64,000 nt of DNA from CAZQGO01 sp964593065 (GTDB lineage Bacteria > Oederibacteriota > JAAXVQ01): NCBI GenBank assembly GCA_964593065.1, contig CAZQGO010000015.1, positions 6,917 through 70,916 of the forward strand. Reading direction: 5' to 3'. A program made the translations under genes and the position numbers. Below the pieces are notes generated by a model. It was not told the origin of the DNA and made no database searches. It saw nothing but the letters and a program-made list of their open reading frames with translations. This document shows positions 50,513-60,974 of the stretch, one piece after another; position 1 is the stretch's first letter, and every line of letters starts with the position of its first letter.

Positions 50513-50853
50513 CTTCAGGGGAGCCACGGGTTCCCCATGCCGCGGTCGCTCCGCTCTCCATCGGGGAGGCTTCCCCTCTGGCTCCCGCCGAAAGCGGTGA
50601 GGACTCTTCGGCTCGCCATCACCCCTCATGGAGTCAGGGGTTTTTTCCCTGACCACCCCCGGCCCCTGACGGGTCCTGAGCCGATGCGTCCTGCGTTCCT
50701 TCCCAACTTGATGGAAATGCCGTTCAAGAAAATCGAGAATCGACCGCAAGCGCAACCGAAAATCGCGATTCCCGATTTTGAATTTTCGCTTACCGGCGCG
50801 CCCAGCACGCTCCGCCCCCGAACCCAAAACCCCATCATCTGGATGAGGCCTCA
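50513..50853. repeat. Three-copy noncoding repeat, copy B
   Basis: This intergenic segment shares with copy C long identical blocks: TCGCTCCGCTCTCCATCGG, GGACTCTTCGGCTCGC, CCCTCATGGAGTCAGGGG, CCTGACCACCCCCGGCCCC and GCGTCCTGC.TTCCTTCC. Internal mirror pairs (CAGGGG/CCCTG) would fold as hairpins. Its end (GGATGAGGCC, 50841-50850) enters the btuF gene and encodes the final residues ASSR and, with TCA at 50835-50837, the stop. Confidence 0.82.
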
Positions 50854-51779
50854 GGATGCAGGGCCTGCAGCAAATCCTCCAGCAGCCGGGAGATCCGGGG
50901 ACCGGGAATCACCAGGTAATCCCCGGTCAGAACCCGGGCCGGACGCGGACGGCGGTTGAACTCCGCGGCCAGGCGTTTCCAGCCGGCCTGGATTTCCGGC
51001 AGGGAGGCGCCGACCTCCGCAGGCTCCGGAATGAGCTCCAGGATCAGGTCCGGCTGCAGGGCGAGAATGCCTTCCGCCGACAGTTTGGGGTAGGCCGGTG
51101 CGGATTTCGGGTAGGCGTTCTCACCGCCGGCATACGTCAGCAATTCATCGTAAAACGTGCCCCGGCCCGCGACGTACACTTCCGAGATCCGCGGCGCGGT
51201 GTAATCCCGCCCGATGACCAGAAGCACCCGCCGCCGGGGCAGACCTCGGGTGCGCCTCCGGGCGTCCTGCAGCGCCCGCCGCAGGTGCCCGGCCAGCAGC
51301 GCTCCCTGTGCTTCGCAGCCGCAGACGACTCCAAGATGAATGCAGGCGCTGAGGATGCCGGCCAAGGAGTTCATTTCCACCGTGAGGGTCGGAATACGGA
51401 ACTGCTGGAACCGCGCCCGCTGGTCGCCATGGTCGGGCAACAGCACCACCAGGTCGGGACGCAGGGAAATGATTTTTTCGAAATTCAGGTCATCGTAACC
51501 GCCCACGCGCGGGAGCTTCCGCGCCTCGGGGGGATACTGGCAGAAATCCGTGACGCCCTTGACCCGGCCCCCCGCGCCCAGGGCAAACAGGGTCTCGGTG
51601 ATGCTCGGAGCCAGCGAGACCAGCCGCCGCGGCGGAAATTCACCCGGCCCCGGGCCCAGGAGGCTTGCCGGGCCGACCGGCCCGCCCGGCGAGTAGAAGG
51701 CGGCCAGTCCGATGCTCGCGACCGCCAGGGCGAGCCGTCCCGCCCAGTGCGCCCGGTCCCGTCGCCGTTCCCGTTTCAT
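50835..51779 (-). CDS. btuF: Periplasmic cobalamin-binding protein (BtuF type)
   Basis: The 314-residue protein has a hydrophobic N-terminal segment (LALAVASIGLAAFY) that may be a signal or anchor, then the PF01497 pattern: RLVSLAPSITETLFALGAGGRVKGVTDF, VGGYDDLNFEKIISLRPDLVV and, late, LQPDLILELIP. It captures corrinoids and hands them to BtuCD. The ATG at 51779 follows GGAGG with ideal spacing; a TTG and GTG lie directly upstream in frame. The last four residues come from the edge of repeat copy B. Confidence 0.9.
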   Translation of the reverse strand: MKRERRRDRAHWAGRLALAVASIGLAAFYSPGGPVGPASLLGPGPGEFPPRRLVSLAPSITETLFALGAGGRVKGVTDFCQYPPEARKLPRVGGYDDLNFEKIISLRPDLVVLLPDHGDQRARFQQFRIPTLTVEMNSLAGILSACIHLGVVCGCEAQGALLAGHLRRALQDARRRTRGLPRRRVLLVIGRDYTAPRISEVYVAGRGTFYDELLTYAGGENAYPKSAPAYPKLSAEGILALQPDLILELIPEPAEVGASLPEIQAGWKRLAAEFNRRPRPARVLTGDYLVIPGPRISRLLEDLLQALHPEASSR

Positions 51780-51808
51780 CACCAACCTCCTGTCCCGGTC
51801 CGCGTGAC

Positions 51809-53935
51809 CTACAGGGTGACCTGCACGCCGCCGAACGCGGCCAGGCGTTCCGCGGTATAACCCAGCACGTCCGCATAGTCCGCGTCGAGCAGATTGTGGA
51901 TGCGCACGTAAATTTCCGCGGCCGGCGCCACGGCGTAGGCGGCGGCCAGGTTGACCAGGGTATAGGGCGCCAGGCGCACGCGCACCGGCAGGTAGCTGAC
52001 CGGATCGAAGGTGGCGTCCCAGCGCGGGCCGACGCGGATGGCCTCCACGTGGAGGCGGACGCCGGCCGCGCGCAGGTCGGCCGACAGCGTGGCCTTGTAG
52101 TCGGCGCGCCGCAGCAGGGGCTCGGGACCCGAAGCCGAGGCCGGCACCAGCTCATTCGCGGTCAGGCGCGTATAGGTGGCGCGCACGTGCAGGGGCGCGA
52201 ACACGGACACATCCAGGGCCGTCTCCCAGCCCTTGCTTTGGGCCTGGCCGCCGTTGACATAGCGGGCGGCGTAGGTCACGGGGTCCGTGACGAAGGCGAT
52301 CTGTTCCCGGTAGTCCGTCTGAAAATAGGTGGCCGAGAGCGTCAGGCGTTCGTCCAGCACCTCCTGCTCCCAGCCCACGTCCCAGCCGAAGGACGTCTCG
52401 GGACGCAGGCTCGGATTGCCGTAGACGGAGTACAGCTGGTACAAGGAGGGGGCGTTGAATGCCGTCCCGTAGGTGCCCTTGATGCGGCTGCGCGTGGCCG
52501 CAAGATGGTAGGTCGGGGTGATGCGGTAGGTCAGAAATCCCCCGAATCGATCGTGCGTGTCGTAGCGCAGTCCCGCGCCGGCCGTGATATTCTCGAAACG
52601 GAACAAATCCTCGGCGAACACCCCCACCAAGTCCGCGGCCCGCTCGGGAAAATCCAGGTTCTGGGCGGCGGTCAGGAAATCCCCGGAAGATTCATCCCAA
52701 ACGGCGTATTGGGAGGCATAATGAAAATCGCCGCTCTCGCGCCGGTAATCCACGCCGCAGGAGAATAAATTCTCATCCGACACCTGAAATGGATTCCGCC
52801 AGGCCGCCTCGAAATTCCGCGCGTGGTAATCGCTGGTTTCCGCTGCGCGCGGATGGTCCGCGTCGGGGTCATTGCGCGTGCTCCAATTCATGAGGTTAAC
52901 GCCGAAAAACAATTCCGGTTTCCAAAGTCCGGACCAGAAAACGCCCTGGGCCCTGAGACTGCTCACCCCCTGGGAGAAGCGCATGAGGTGATTGGGATCG
53001 TCCCCGAAACTGCCCCCATAATTGTCCAGTTCGTTGTCCCCCCCCAGGTAGCGGTTGGTCAGCTTCAAGGACAGGTTTTCGGCCGGCTTGGCGTCCAGAT
53101 TGAGGTCCAGGGTGAGATTGCGGTAACCGTCGTCGTCCATGGCGGGCAGGGGCAGGGCGGCGGCTCCCTCGGGTGTCCTCCGGGCCGCGGAAAATCCCTG
53201 CGTGTTCTCCAGAGAGGCGCCTACGGCCAGGCCCACGCCCGCCGCCGTTCCGGAGGCTTCCGCCTGGCTGAAGGCCGACGCATGGCTGCCGCCCTCCAAG
53301 CGCAGCGAACCCGCCCAGGACGGCGAGCCTTGGCGCGTGATGATGTTGATGATGCCGCCCATGGCGCCGGAGCCGAAAACCACGCTTTGCGGGCCGCGTA
53401 CGATCTCGATGCGTTCGACATTGTCCACGTTCAGCTTCGAAATGTCGGCGCCGCGGCCCGGACTTAAGGGGTTGTTGAGCACCACGCCGTCCAGCATGAC
53501 CAGCGTCCTTTCCGAAGCGGCGCCGCGGATGAAAACGGTGGTCAACTGGCCGGGGCCGCCGCTGGCAACCACGTCCAAGCCCGGCACGTCCCGCAGGACC
53601 TCGGCCACGGTGGTGGCTTCCCGGTCGGCGATATCCTCGGCCGTGATGACGGTCACGGCGCTCCCGACTTCGGACAGAGGCATTTCGAAATTGGCGGCCG
53701 AGCTGACCCGTGGTGAGGATTCCGTCCCCCAAAACCACGGGGCCGGAGTTTCCGGAATCTCGCGCGGGCGCAGGAGCAGCAGCGGCTCGGGATTCACCGG
53801 CTCCAGCTCCGCGGCGTCTCCGGGCGTCGCCGTGGCCGGCTCGACGGCGAGCGCCGCCGGCGGGCGGTCCGGCCACAGACCGCAGGCTGCAAGGGCGCAC
53901 ACAGCAAGAAAAGTAAACAACCAACGTTTGGACAT
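51809..53935 (-). CDS. btuB: TonB-dependent cobalamin receptor (BtuB type)
   Basis: The 708-residue protein starts MSKRWLFTFLAVCALAACGLWP (GGAGGAAATGAGACC upstream), a signal peptide with a Cys near residue 17 that could be a lipobox. A Pro-rich linker precedes the plug domain (SAVTVITAEDIADREATTVAEVLRDVPGLDV, VFIRGAASERTLVMLDGVVLNNP, RGPQSVVFGSGAMGGIINIITR). The remaining residues form the 22-strand barrel, ending in LGYTAERLAAFGGVQVTL. The B12 riboswitch upstream fixes corrinoids as substrate. Confidence 0.92.
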   Translation of the reverse strand: MSKRWLFTFLAVCALAACGLWPDRPPAALAVEPATATPGDAAELEPVNPEPLLLLRPREIPETPAPWFWGTESSPRVSSAANFEMPLSEVGSAVTVITAEDIADREATTVAEVLRDVPGLDVVASGGPGQLTTVFIRGAASERTLVMLDGVVLNNPLSPGRGADISKLNVDNVERIEIVRGPQSVVFGSGAMGGIINIITRQGSPSWAGSLRLEGGSHASAFSQAEASGTAAGVGLAVGASLENTQGFSAARRTPEGAAALPLPAMDDDGYRNLTLDLNLDAKPAENLSLKLTNRYLGGDNELDNYGGSFGDDPNHLMRFSQGVSSLRAQGVFWSGLWKPELFFGVNLMNWSTRNDPDADHPRAAETSDYHARNFEAAWRNPFQVSDENLFSCGVDYRRESGDFHYASQYAVWDESSGDFLTAAQNLDFPERAADLVGVFAEDLFRFENITAGAGLRYDTHDRFGGFLTYRITPTYHLAATRSRIKGTYGTAFNAPSLYQLYSVYGNPSLRPETSFGWDVGWEQEVLDERLTLSATYFQTDYREQIAFVTDPVTYAARYVNGGQAQSKGWETALDVSVFAPLHVRATYTRLTANELVPASASGPEPLLRRADYKATLSADLRAAGVRLHVEAIRVGPRWDATFDPVSYLPVRVRLAPYTLVNLAAAYAVAPAAEIYVRIHNLLDADYADVLGYTAERLAAFGGVQVTL

Positions 53936-54158
53936 GGTCTCATTTCCTCCTCGTCTCCCCCAAGGGATGATCTGATACGGCCCCGGACGTTTCCTGGCTC
54001 GCATTCATCCTATTCGCCACGCCTTCCCGGGCCGGGCAAGGCCCAGTGGCCAACAGTGGCTTTCGTCCTGCATACAGTTGCCGGGCAGCCGGGGCTTCTC
54101 ACCCCGTTCCATGATTCCTGGCCGTTTGCTAAACGCCTTCCCTCCTTCCCCCTTTCCC

Positions 54159-54205
54159 AAAAAAATACGCCTGGAGCCGTTGCGCGCGCTTACGGTCCCA
54201 GGCGT
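54159..54205 (-). terminator. Intrinsic terminator of the cobalamin riboswitch
   Basis: On the minus strand ACGCCTGG (54205-54198) pairs with CCAGGCGT (54174-54167), extended inward by ACGGT-type pairs, and is followed by a run of seven Ts. It lies about 60 bases after the aptamer, the usual place for an expression platform that stops transcription when B12 is bound. Confidence 0.88.
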
Positions 54206-54263
54206 CCCGATTTAGCCAAGGCTGATGATTCCCCGTGCTCCCGAGGACGAATCATTCCGCGTG

Positions 54264-54440
54264 CGCAGGCAGGTCTTCTGACTCCCGGATCATCCTCGCA
54301 GCGCTGCGCCTTCCCGTCCCCTTGGCATTGATCAAGGAACAGTGGCCATCCCTGGCAGCGCCCGTCCCCGGTCACAGCGGCGGGCCCATCCCCGATTTTC
54401 ACGGGGTTCCCTTTTCATCTCCCGAGCGGGAGAACCTGCG
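54264..54440 (-). ncRNA. Cobalamin (B12) riboswitch
   Basis: The minus strand shows the conserved core of the AdoCbl-type aptamer: GGGAACCCCGTGAAAATCGG (5' part of the core), CCGCCGCTGTGACCGG, the B12 box GGCCACTG (54347-54340) and GAGTCAGAAGACCTGCC at the end. The outer helix P1 forms from CGCAGGT (54440-54434) and ACCTGC.TGCG near 54264. It controls the BtuB-BtuF-BtuD-BtuC-CobO operon. Confidence 0.95.
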
Positions 54441-54448
54441 GCGCTAAA

Positions 54449-54477
54449 AATGTACTCGAAATATTTTAACCTGTCAA
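54449..54477 (-). promoter_or_regulatory. Promoter of the cobalamin operon
   Basis: Minus-strand TTGACA (54477-54472, perfect) and TACATT (54454-54449) are 17 bases apart; transcription would begin almost exactly at the 5' strand of riboswitch P1. Confidence 0.8.
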
Positions 54478-54598
54478 TCTCATTCACCGGGGTTTATAAT
54501 ATATGTTGGTTTTGCGCTTGCACACCTGAAGGACCCGGAAGGGGCCGGTATTTTTTGGCCTTTTTTGAGGTTTCGCTGTCCTGAGCCGGAACGACGAA

Positions 54599-54666
54599 AT
54601 TCCGTCAAATAGCGGATTTTCCGTCATTAATTTTATTCCTGTTTTTATTTGATTTTCCGGAAATCA
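54599..54666. promoter_or_regulatory. Candidate upstream activator sites for the sigma54 promoter
   Basis: Two copies of TTCCGTCA start 19 bases apart (54600 and 54619), and TGATTTTCCGGAAATCA (54650-54666) is an almost perfect inverted repeat. They lie 120-185 bases upstream of the -24/-12 element, the usual range for NtrC-type enhancer sites. The whole region 54478-54784 is AT-rich and holds no gene. Confidence 0.4.
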
Positions 54667-54784
54667 TGGTTGGAACACGGTTTTTTTGGGCCGATTTTCG
54701 AAAAATTCAGCCAGCAAGCGGCGGCTGTGAATTTTTTATTCCATAATTTCAAGCATATTCAAAGACACTCTTTCGCGATCTCTT

Positions 54785-54800
54785 TGGCATGCTCTTTGCT
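54785..54800 (+). promoter_or_regulatory. Sigma54 (-24/-12) promoter of the barrel/two-component operon
   Basis: TGGCATG-CTCT-TTGCT matches the consensus TGGCACG-N4-TTGCW, with GG (54786-54787) and GC (54798-54799) exactly 12 bases apart. A TATAAT at 54803 has no partner -35. The operon's own regulator (58824-60158) is a sigma54 activator, so autoregulation is likely. Confidence 0.75.
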
Positions 54801-54849
54801 CCTATAATAAGCGGGCCCATCAAAGATCTTCTGAAAGGAGTGAGCGAGC

Positions 54850-55953
54850 ATGAAAAAGCTGTTTTTAAGTCTTCCCTGGATGTCCCTGATTGTTCTGATC
54901 CTGACAGTGAGCGCCGGAGCCGTAAGGCCGATTGAGGATTTCCGCGCACCATCCCAAGTGGGCGGAAAAGTGGCCGAGCAACTGAAGGTTTTAGACGACG
55001 CGTCTACGGTCCAGGGAACGGATCAGCCCACCAACCCGGACGAGCAGGAGCGGGCGGCCGAGGTGGAACAGATCCGCGAACTGCTGCGTTTGGACGAGCT
55101 CGACCGCCAGAACACCATGCGGGAAGCCTTGCGCCAGGAAAATCTCGAGGACCGCGTCCAGGGTCACGAGGACCTGGAACTGGCCATGGCCGAGAAAAAC
55201 GCGGATGTGCACCTGGGCAAGGTTTTAACGGACATGCACGGCAACCGCGTCCGCATGGAGGAGTACGTGCTGCGCCCGGCCGACAACCAGGTGCAGTTCC
55301 TCAATTTGAGCCTGCGGGACAACCGCGTGGACTACATCGATTACAACGCCTATTTCAACACCACCGTGCCCGAAAATCCCCATGGCCTGTGGCGCAAGGA
55401 ATTCGGCCGGGTCCGCCCGGACGTATACCTGACGAGTGAGAGCATTCTCTTCTCCAATTTTCAGGACTCCGTCAACGTGGCCATCGGCTACTTCGAACCG
55501 ACATGGGTCGCGGAAATGCAGAAGTACTACCTGCCCGCGCGTGAAAGCGCCCTGCAGGTCAACGGCAGCCTGAAACTCGGCTACGAACGCCCCACCCCGG
55601 ACGTGGATTTCACGGAAAAGCCGGACGCGGTGGGCTTGAAGCCCGGCGCCAGCAGCTTCGCTTTCTCCGACCGCAACGTTCTGGCCTACCAATTGCGCCT
55701 GGTTTTCAACGACGACACCTTCCTGCAGCTGGACAAATACTTGATCGACGAAAACGGCAATGTTCTGGTCCTGCGTTGGGATGATTTTAACGACTGGTAC
55801 TACTGGCTCACCCACCTGGAGGAACTGGTTTTCAATTCCTACAAGGAAACCATCTGGACGGCCACCGAGTTCGAGGGGCGAACCATCGACACGGTGTCGC
55901 AATTTCTGCGGTTGGTGGACGCCTTAGCCGACGACGATCGCGGCTGGCGGTAA
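54850..55953 (+). CDS. Exported protein of unknown function, first gene of the sigma54 operon
   Basis: The 367-residue product has a signal peptide (MKKLFLSLPWMSLIVLILTVSAGA). Residues 25-130 are very charged and Glu/Gln/Asp-rich, likely helical (EQIRELLRLDELDRQNTMREALRQEN). Residues 130-350 are beta-rich with many aromatic residues (LYFNTTVPENPHGLWRKEFGRVRPDVYLTSE and DDFNDWYYWLTHLEELVF in pieces) and no known motif. GAAAGGAG precedes the ATG. An intrinsic terminator follows at once, so this gene may be transcribed in excess of the rest of the operon. Confidence 0.75.
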   Translation: MKKLFLSLPWMSLIVLILTVSAGAVRPIEDFRAPSQVGGKVAEQLKVLDDASTVQGTDQPTNPDEQERAAEVEQIRELLRLDELDRQNTMREALRQENLEDRVQGHEDLELAMAEKNADVHLGKVLTDMHGNRVRMEEYVLRPADNQVQFLNLSLRDNRVDYIDYNAYFNTTVPENPHGLWRKEFGRVRPDVYLTSESILFSNFQDSVNVAIGYFEPTWVAEMQKYYLPARESALQVNGSLKLGYERPTPDVDFTEKPDAVGLKPGASSFAFSDRNVLAYQLRLVFNDDTFLQLDKYLIDENGNVLVLRWDDFNDWYYWLTHLEELVFNSYKETIWTATEFEGRTIDTVSQFLRLVDALADDDRGWR

Positions 55954-55959
55954 TCCCGC

Positions 55960-55994
55960 AAGGCCCATCCCCGGAACGGGATGGGCCTTTTTTT
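55960..55994 (+). terminator. Intrinsic terminator/attenuator inside the sigma54 operon
   Basis: AAGGCCCATCCC (55960-55971) pairs perfectly with GGGATGGGCCTT (55978-55989) around a six-base loop, followed by seven Ts. The stem starts only seven bases after the stop codon of the first gene. As no second promoter is visible before 56038, partial read-through must express the rest. Confidence 0.88.
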
Positions 55995-56037
55995 ACCCGC
56001 GAGTGCCGGTTTTTCAAACACGAAAGGAGATCCTTCC

Positions 56038-57363
56038 ATGCGCGGCTTACGCGATTGCGCCCTGGTGCTTATTTTCACCGCCGCCGGTTTGGCGGGCGCG
56101 GCGACGGCATCGGCCCGGCTGGAGTTCGTCCCCACCCTCGATTCCAGTTTGGCCTACAGCAGCGCCCGTTTTCAGGCGGATTACGCCCTGCCCAGCGCCA
56201 CGACCCGAACCAGTCAAACTTCCAGCTCCGGCAACGCCTACCTCTTCGCCAGCGGCAACCTGGGTTTTTCCGAGATCCCCGGCCTGTGGATCACGCCCAC
56301 TCTGGAAGTCGAGTACGTCGGGGCGGACACGCTGTTAAACATCGAGGACGAGGCCTTTCTCTTCAACCAAAGCCTGAACCTCTATTATCTGCTCGGATTC
56401 AATTATCGGCTGAACCGGGTCTGGGGCCTCAAGGCCAAGGGATTCGGCCGCTCGGAGTACGCGGCGGAAACGAAGGACGAGACCTTGGCCAGCGGCTTGT
56501 ACAACTACCAGGATGCCGGCGGCTGGGCCGAGGCCAGCGCGAATTACCGCCTCGGCTGGCCCATGCGCCTGCGCGCCGGCTATAAAGGCTACGGGCGCCG
56601 GTATCCGCACTACACCAGCTTGGTCTCGGAGTACGAGAGCCTGGTGAACACACAAACCGCGCTCAAGGGCGAATACCCGAAAAACATCCTGGTCAATGAA
56701 TTCTGGCTGCGCCAGGAGATGACCTGCGGGGGCCTGCCCCTCCTGTGCAATCTCGAGGCGCACCTGAAACTCGTGGACTATCCCGAGCAGTATGCCCTGG
56801 CCGTGGACGGCACCCAGACCGACCGGCTGCGGCACGACAATTATTTCGACCTGTCCCTGGAACTCCCTTTCCTGATCAATTCCTACCAGCAGCTGGAACT
56901 CGATTACGGCTACCGCCTGCACACAACCAACCAAAGCGTGTATGACCAAAGCGACACCCTGCCGAACGGCGAACCGAACCCGGTTTTCCTGGCGGGGTAT
57001 TACGACTACTACCAGAACTATCTGCGGTTGCTGTACAATGTAAACTTCGCCTTTTCCCTGGCCGGGTTTTCCCCGCGCGCTTCCGTGTCCCTGGCTTTCC
57101 AAAACCGCCAGTACACGCTGCGGCCCTCCCGGCAGCAGACCGACGACAGCGGCACGGGCGGGGAGTACCGCTTCGACGCGCCGCACTGGGAAAACCTGGT
57201 GGATTTGGGCTTGACCTGGCGGCAACCCCTGTTCGCCCGCTGGTTCAACCTCTTTCTCAGTTTCCACGTTCTTTCGCAGAAATCCAACACCACGGTCGAG
57301 GACAACGCCTCCTACAATTTCAATTACAACACCTTCACCGCGGGCACGGCCGTTTCGTTTTAA
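56038..57363 (+). CDS. Outer-membrane beta-barrel protein of unknown function
   Basis: The 441-residue product starts MRGLRDCALVLIFTAAGLAGAATASA (signal peptide), with AAAGGAG upstream of the ATG at 56038. The rest is alternating strands rich in Tyr, Asn and Gln with short turns (YYLLGFNYRLNRVWGLKAKG, WPMRLRAGYKGYGRRYP), and it ends in Phe (GTAVSF), the usual outer-membrane insertion signal. About 16-18 strands fit. No substrate hint. It lies 85 bases after the first gene and 49 before the histidine kinase. Confidence 0.8.
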   Translation: MRGLRDCALVLIFTAAGLAGAATASARLEFVPTLDSSLAYSSARFQADYALPSATTRTSQTSSSGNAYLFASGNLGFSEIPGLWITPTLEVEYVGADTLLNIEDEAFLFNQSLNLYYLLGFNYRLNRVWGLKAKGFGRSEYAAETKDETLASGLYNYQDAGGWAEASANYRLGWPMRLRAGYKGYGRRYPHYTSLVSEYESLVNTQTALKGEYPKNILVNEFWLRQEMTCGGLPLLCNLEAHLKLVDYPEQYALAVDGTQTDRLRHDNYFDLSLELPFLINSYQQLELDYGYRLHTTNQSVYDQSDTLPNGEPNPVFLAGYYDYYQNYLRLLYNVNFAFSLAGFSPRASVSLAFQNRQYTLRPSRQQTDDSGTGGEYRFDAPHWENLVDLGLTWRQPLFARWFNLFLSFHVLSQKSNTTVEDNASYNFNYNTFTAGTAVSF

Positions 57364-57411
57364 GGGCCAGAGCCGCGGGACGATGGCGCCGCGGCCGTGA
57401 AAGGAACAGCG

Positions 57412-58823
57412 ATGGCAAAGCCCTTCCGTTGGTTGCTGCAATGGCAGATTCTGGCCGCCATGGTGCTGGTGCTGGCGGCCAGTTCCCTGCTGTCCATCGC
57501 CATGACGGATAACCTGCTCCTGGCCAGCTTCGACCGCCAGCTCACCGCGCGCCTGTCCTTGGCGGGCAGCTTGGCGGAACGCCAGCTGGCTCTGAACCGG
57601 CTGTCCGGTTACGCGGCCGGGGATGAGGCCAGCCGGGTATTCGCCGAGGACCGCCGGCGGTTGTCGGACTTCGCCCGCGCGCAGGGGCTGTCGCGAGTGA
57701 CCGTGCTGTCCGCGGACGGCCGGGTGCGCGCGGACACCGGCCGGCTCGCTCCCGGTGAATTTTCCGGATTTGAACTCGCGGGCCAGGCCTCCGGACTCCG
57801 CCGTCCGACGCTCCTGCACCGGGACGCCCGGGGCCGCTGGCAAAAAGTCCTGTACTGGCCCGCCGGGCACGCCGCCAGCCTGCGCCTGGAAGCCGGGCCG
57901 GCCATGTTCCGGGTCCTGGACCGCATCCAGGCCCGGCGCTGGTTCGCCCTGGGACTCGGCTTCCTCATGGCGCTGGCCTTGAGCTGGGGCCTGTCGCGGC
58001 TGCTGGGCTGGCGGCTGTCCCGCTTGGCCGCCGCCTTCTCGGCCCTCCGTTCCGGACTGCCGCGGCCGCGGGTCAAGATTCCCGGCCAGGACGAAATCGC
58101 CTTTTTGGGCCGGGCCTTCAACGACATGGCGGCCGAACTCGAAACCCGCACGGAACGCGAGCGCCGCGAACACGACCGGCGCGTGGCGGAACTGAAGATC
58201 CTGGCGGGCGGCGTGGCCCATGAAATCCGCAACCCGCTGGGCGCTATCGCGGGCTTGTCGGACCTGCTGGCCCGGTCCGAATCCGTCAAGGCTTCGGCTA
58301 ACGACGCGGACTTGGCGCGGCGCCTGCGGGAGGAGGTCGACCGCTTGGACCGGACCGTGCAAGACGTCATGGCCTATGCCCGCCAACCCCGACTCCAGGT
58401 GCAGCCCTATGACGTCCATCAGTTGCTGCAGGAGGCGGCCGCCGCGGATCCGGACTGCGAAGTTCACTGCGAGAACGCCGCTCCGGCAATTTGGGTGGAC
58501 CGCTCCGGCATGCTCACCGTCCTGCGCAACCTCCTGATCAACGCGCGGGAAGCCGCGGGGCCGGGCGGGGGAGTTTGCCTGGGCTTCCGGGAAGGCCGGA
58601 ACCGGCGGCTTTTTTACGTGGCGGATACCGGGCCGGGCATTCCCCGTGAGACCCGGCCTTTGGTTTTTCAACCTTTCTTTTCCAACAAGGACCGCGGCTC
58701 GGGCCTGGGTCTGGCCATTGCGCGCAACATCGTCGAAGCCCACGGCGGCCGCCTGCGCCTGGGCACCCGGGTTCGGGGCGCACTGCTGGTGGCCGCCCTG
58801 AGGCGGAAATCCGGAGGTTCACC

Positions 58824-58839
<16 letters not shown>
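57412..58839 (+). CDS. Sensor histidine kinase (NtrB/AtoS type)
   Basis: The 475-residue kinase has two membrane segments (about 15-37 and 185-205) flanking a periplasmic sensor of about 145 residues with a short PAS/CACHE-like pattern (RVTVLSADGRVRADTG), then HAMP, H-box GGVAHEIRNPLGAIAGLSDLL, N-box NLLINAREAA, G1 DTGPGIP and G2 GSGLGLAIARNIVEAHGG. I prefer ATG 57412 with AAAGGA over the in-frame GTG at 57397. The gene overlaps the regulator gene by 16 bases. It senses something in the periplasm, presumably related to the barrel. Confidence 0.93.
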
Positions 58840-60154
<1,315 letters not shown>

Positions 60155-60158
<4 letters not shown>

Positions 60159-60883
60159 GCATTTTCATGCGGCTGGACAAGGCGTGCGCGTGCTGGGCCC
60201 TGCTCTGGATGTGCTGCTGGCCGGCGACCGCCGGCCCCGCGCTTCCCCCGCAGGCCGACCGGGCCGCGCGCGTGGAGCAGCGGCTGGCGGCCTGGGAAGA
60301 CCTGGAGCAGAAAATATCCGTCTTGACGGCGGAGGCGGAAAAGCTGGATGAGGTGCTGGGCCCGGACCGCCAGGAACGCAACTGGTGGAATCCTTTTTGG
60401 TGGTCCTCGGCGCAACGCCGGCTGCAGCGGGCCAACGAAATCGCCCTGCAGCTCCAGGCCCTGGACCGCGAGCGCCGGGAGCTGGAACAAACGCTTCTGC
60501 GGGAGACCACCGAACTGGCCGAAGGGTTCCTCGCCGCGGAGGCCGCGCCGGACGACCGCCGGCGGCGCCTGTGGCAAAGGGCCGATGCCTGGCGCATTCC
60601 GCGCCTTCTGGCCGATCCCGACTGGGCCAGCCTCCCCGCGGCCGACCTGCGGCAAATGGACCCTGAACTGCTGCGCCTGCGGCGTCAGGCTCTCGCTGCC
60701 GCGCTGGCCGAGCGCCAACAACTGGAAACCTATCTCGCCGCCCGCGTGGCGGGTCTGGCGGCCGGTGAGGACGAAGAAAAGCGCCGGTACGAGGCCTGGC
60801 GGACGCAGGCACAAGCCGCGGAAAACCGCACGCGGCAACTCCTGGAGGAAATCCAGCCCGCCGCCCCCGCGGTGCCTCGCTAG
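60155..60883 (+). CDS. Secreted coiled-coil protein of unknown function
   Basis: The GTG at 60155 overlaps the regulator stop by four bases and has GGAGG six bases upstream. The 242-residue product has a hydrophobic N-terminus with several Cys (MRLDKACACWALLWMCCWPATAGPA), probably a signal peptide or lipobox. Residues 35-235 are long charged helices (ARVEQRLAAWEDLEQKISVLTAEAEKL, LQLQALDRERRELEQTL), with one short NWWNPFWW aromatic segment near 70. It is the last gene of the sigma54 operon. A periplasmic spacer or adaptor of the barrel is conceivable. Confidence 0.72.
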
Positions 60884-60974
60884 CCGGGCGGGCGCGGCTT
60901 ATTCACGGAAACGGATTGTCATCCGGAAAGGTTTCGGACACGCTGGGCGGGCCTGCCGGCCTGCGGACATCGGG

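Noticed and set aside
54801..54810. Sigma70 -10 element TATAAT downstream of the sigma54 site
   Set aside because: No acceptable -35 hexamer lies at 15-19 bases, whereas the -24/-12 element is nearly perfect.
56335..58743. 802-codon minus-strand frame opposite the barrel and kinase genes
   Set aside because: Antisense of two genes with clear function on the plus strand; no start signal or motif.
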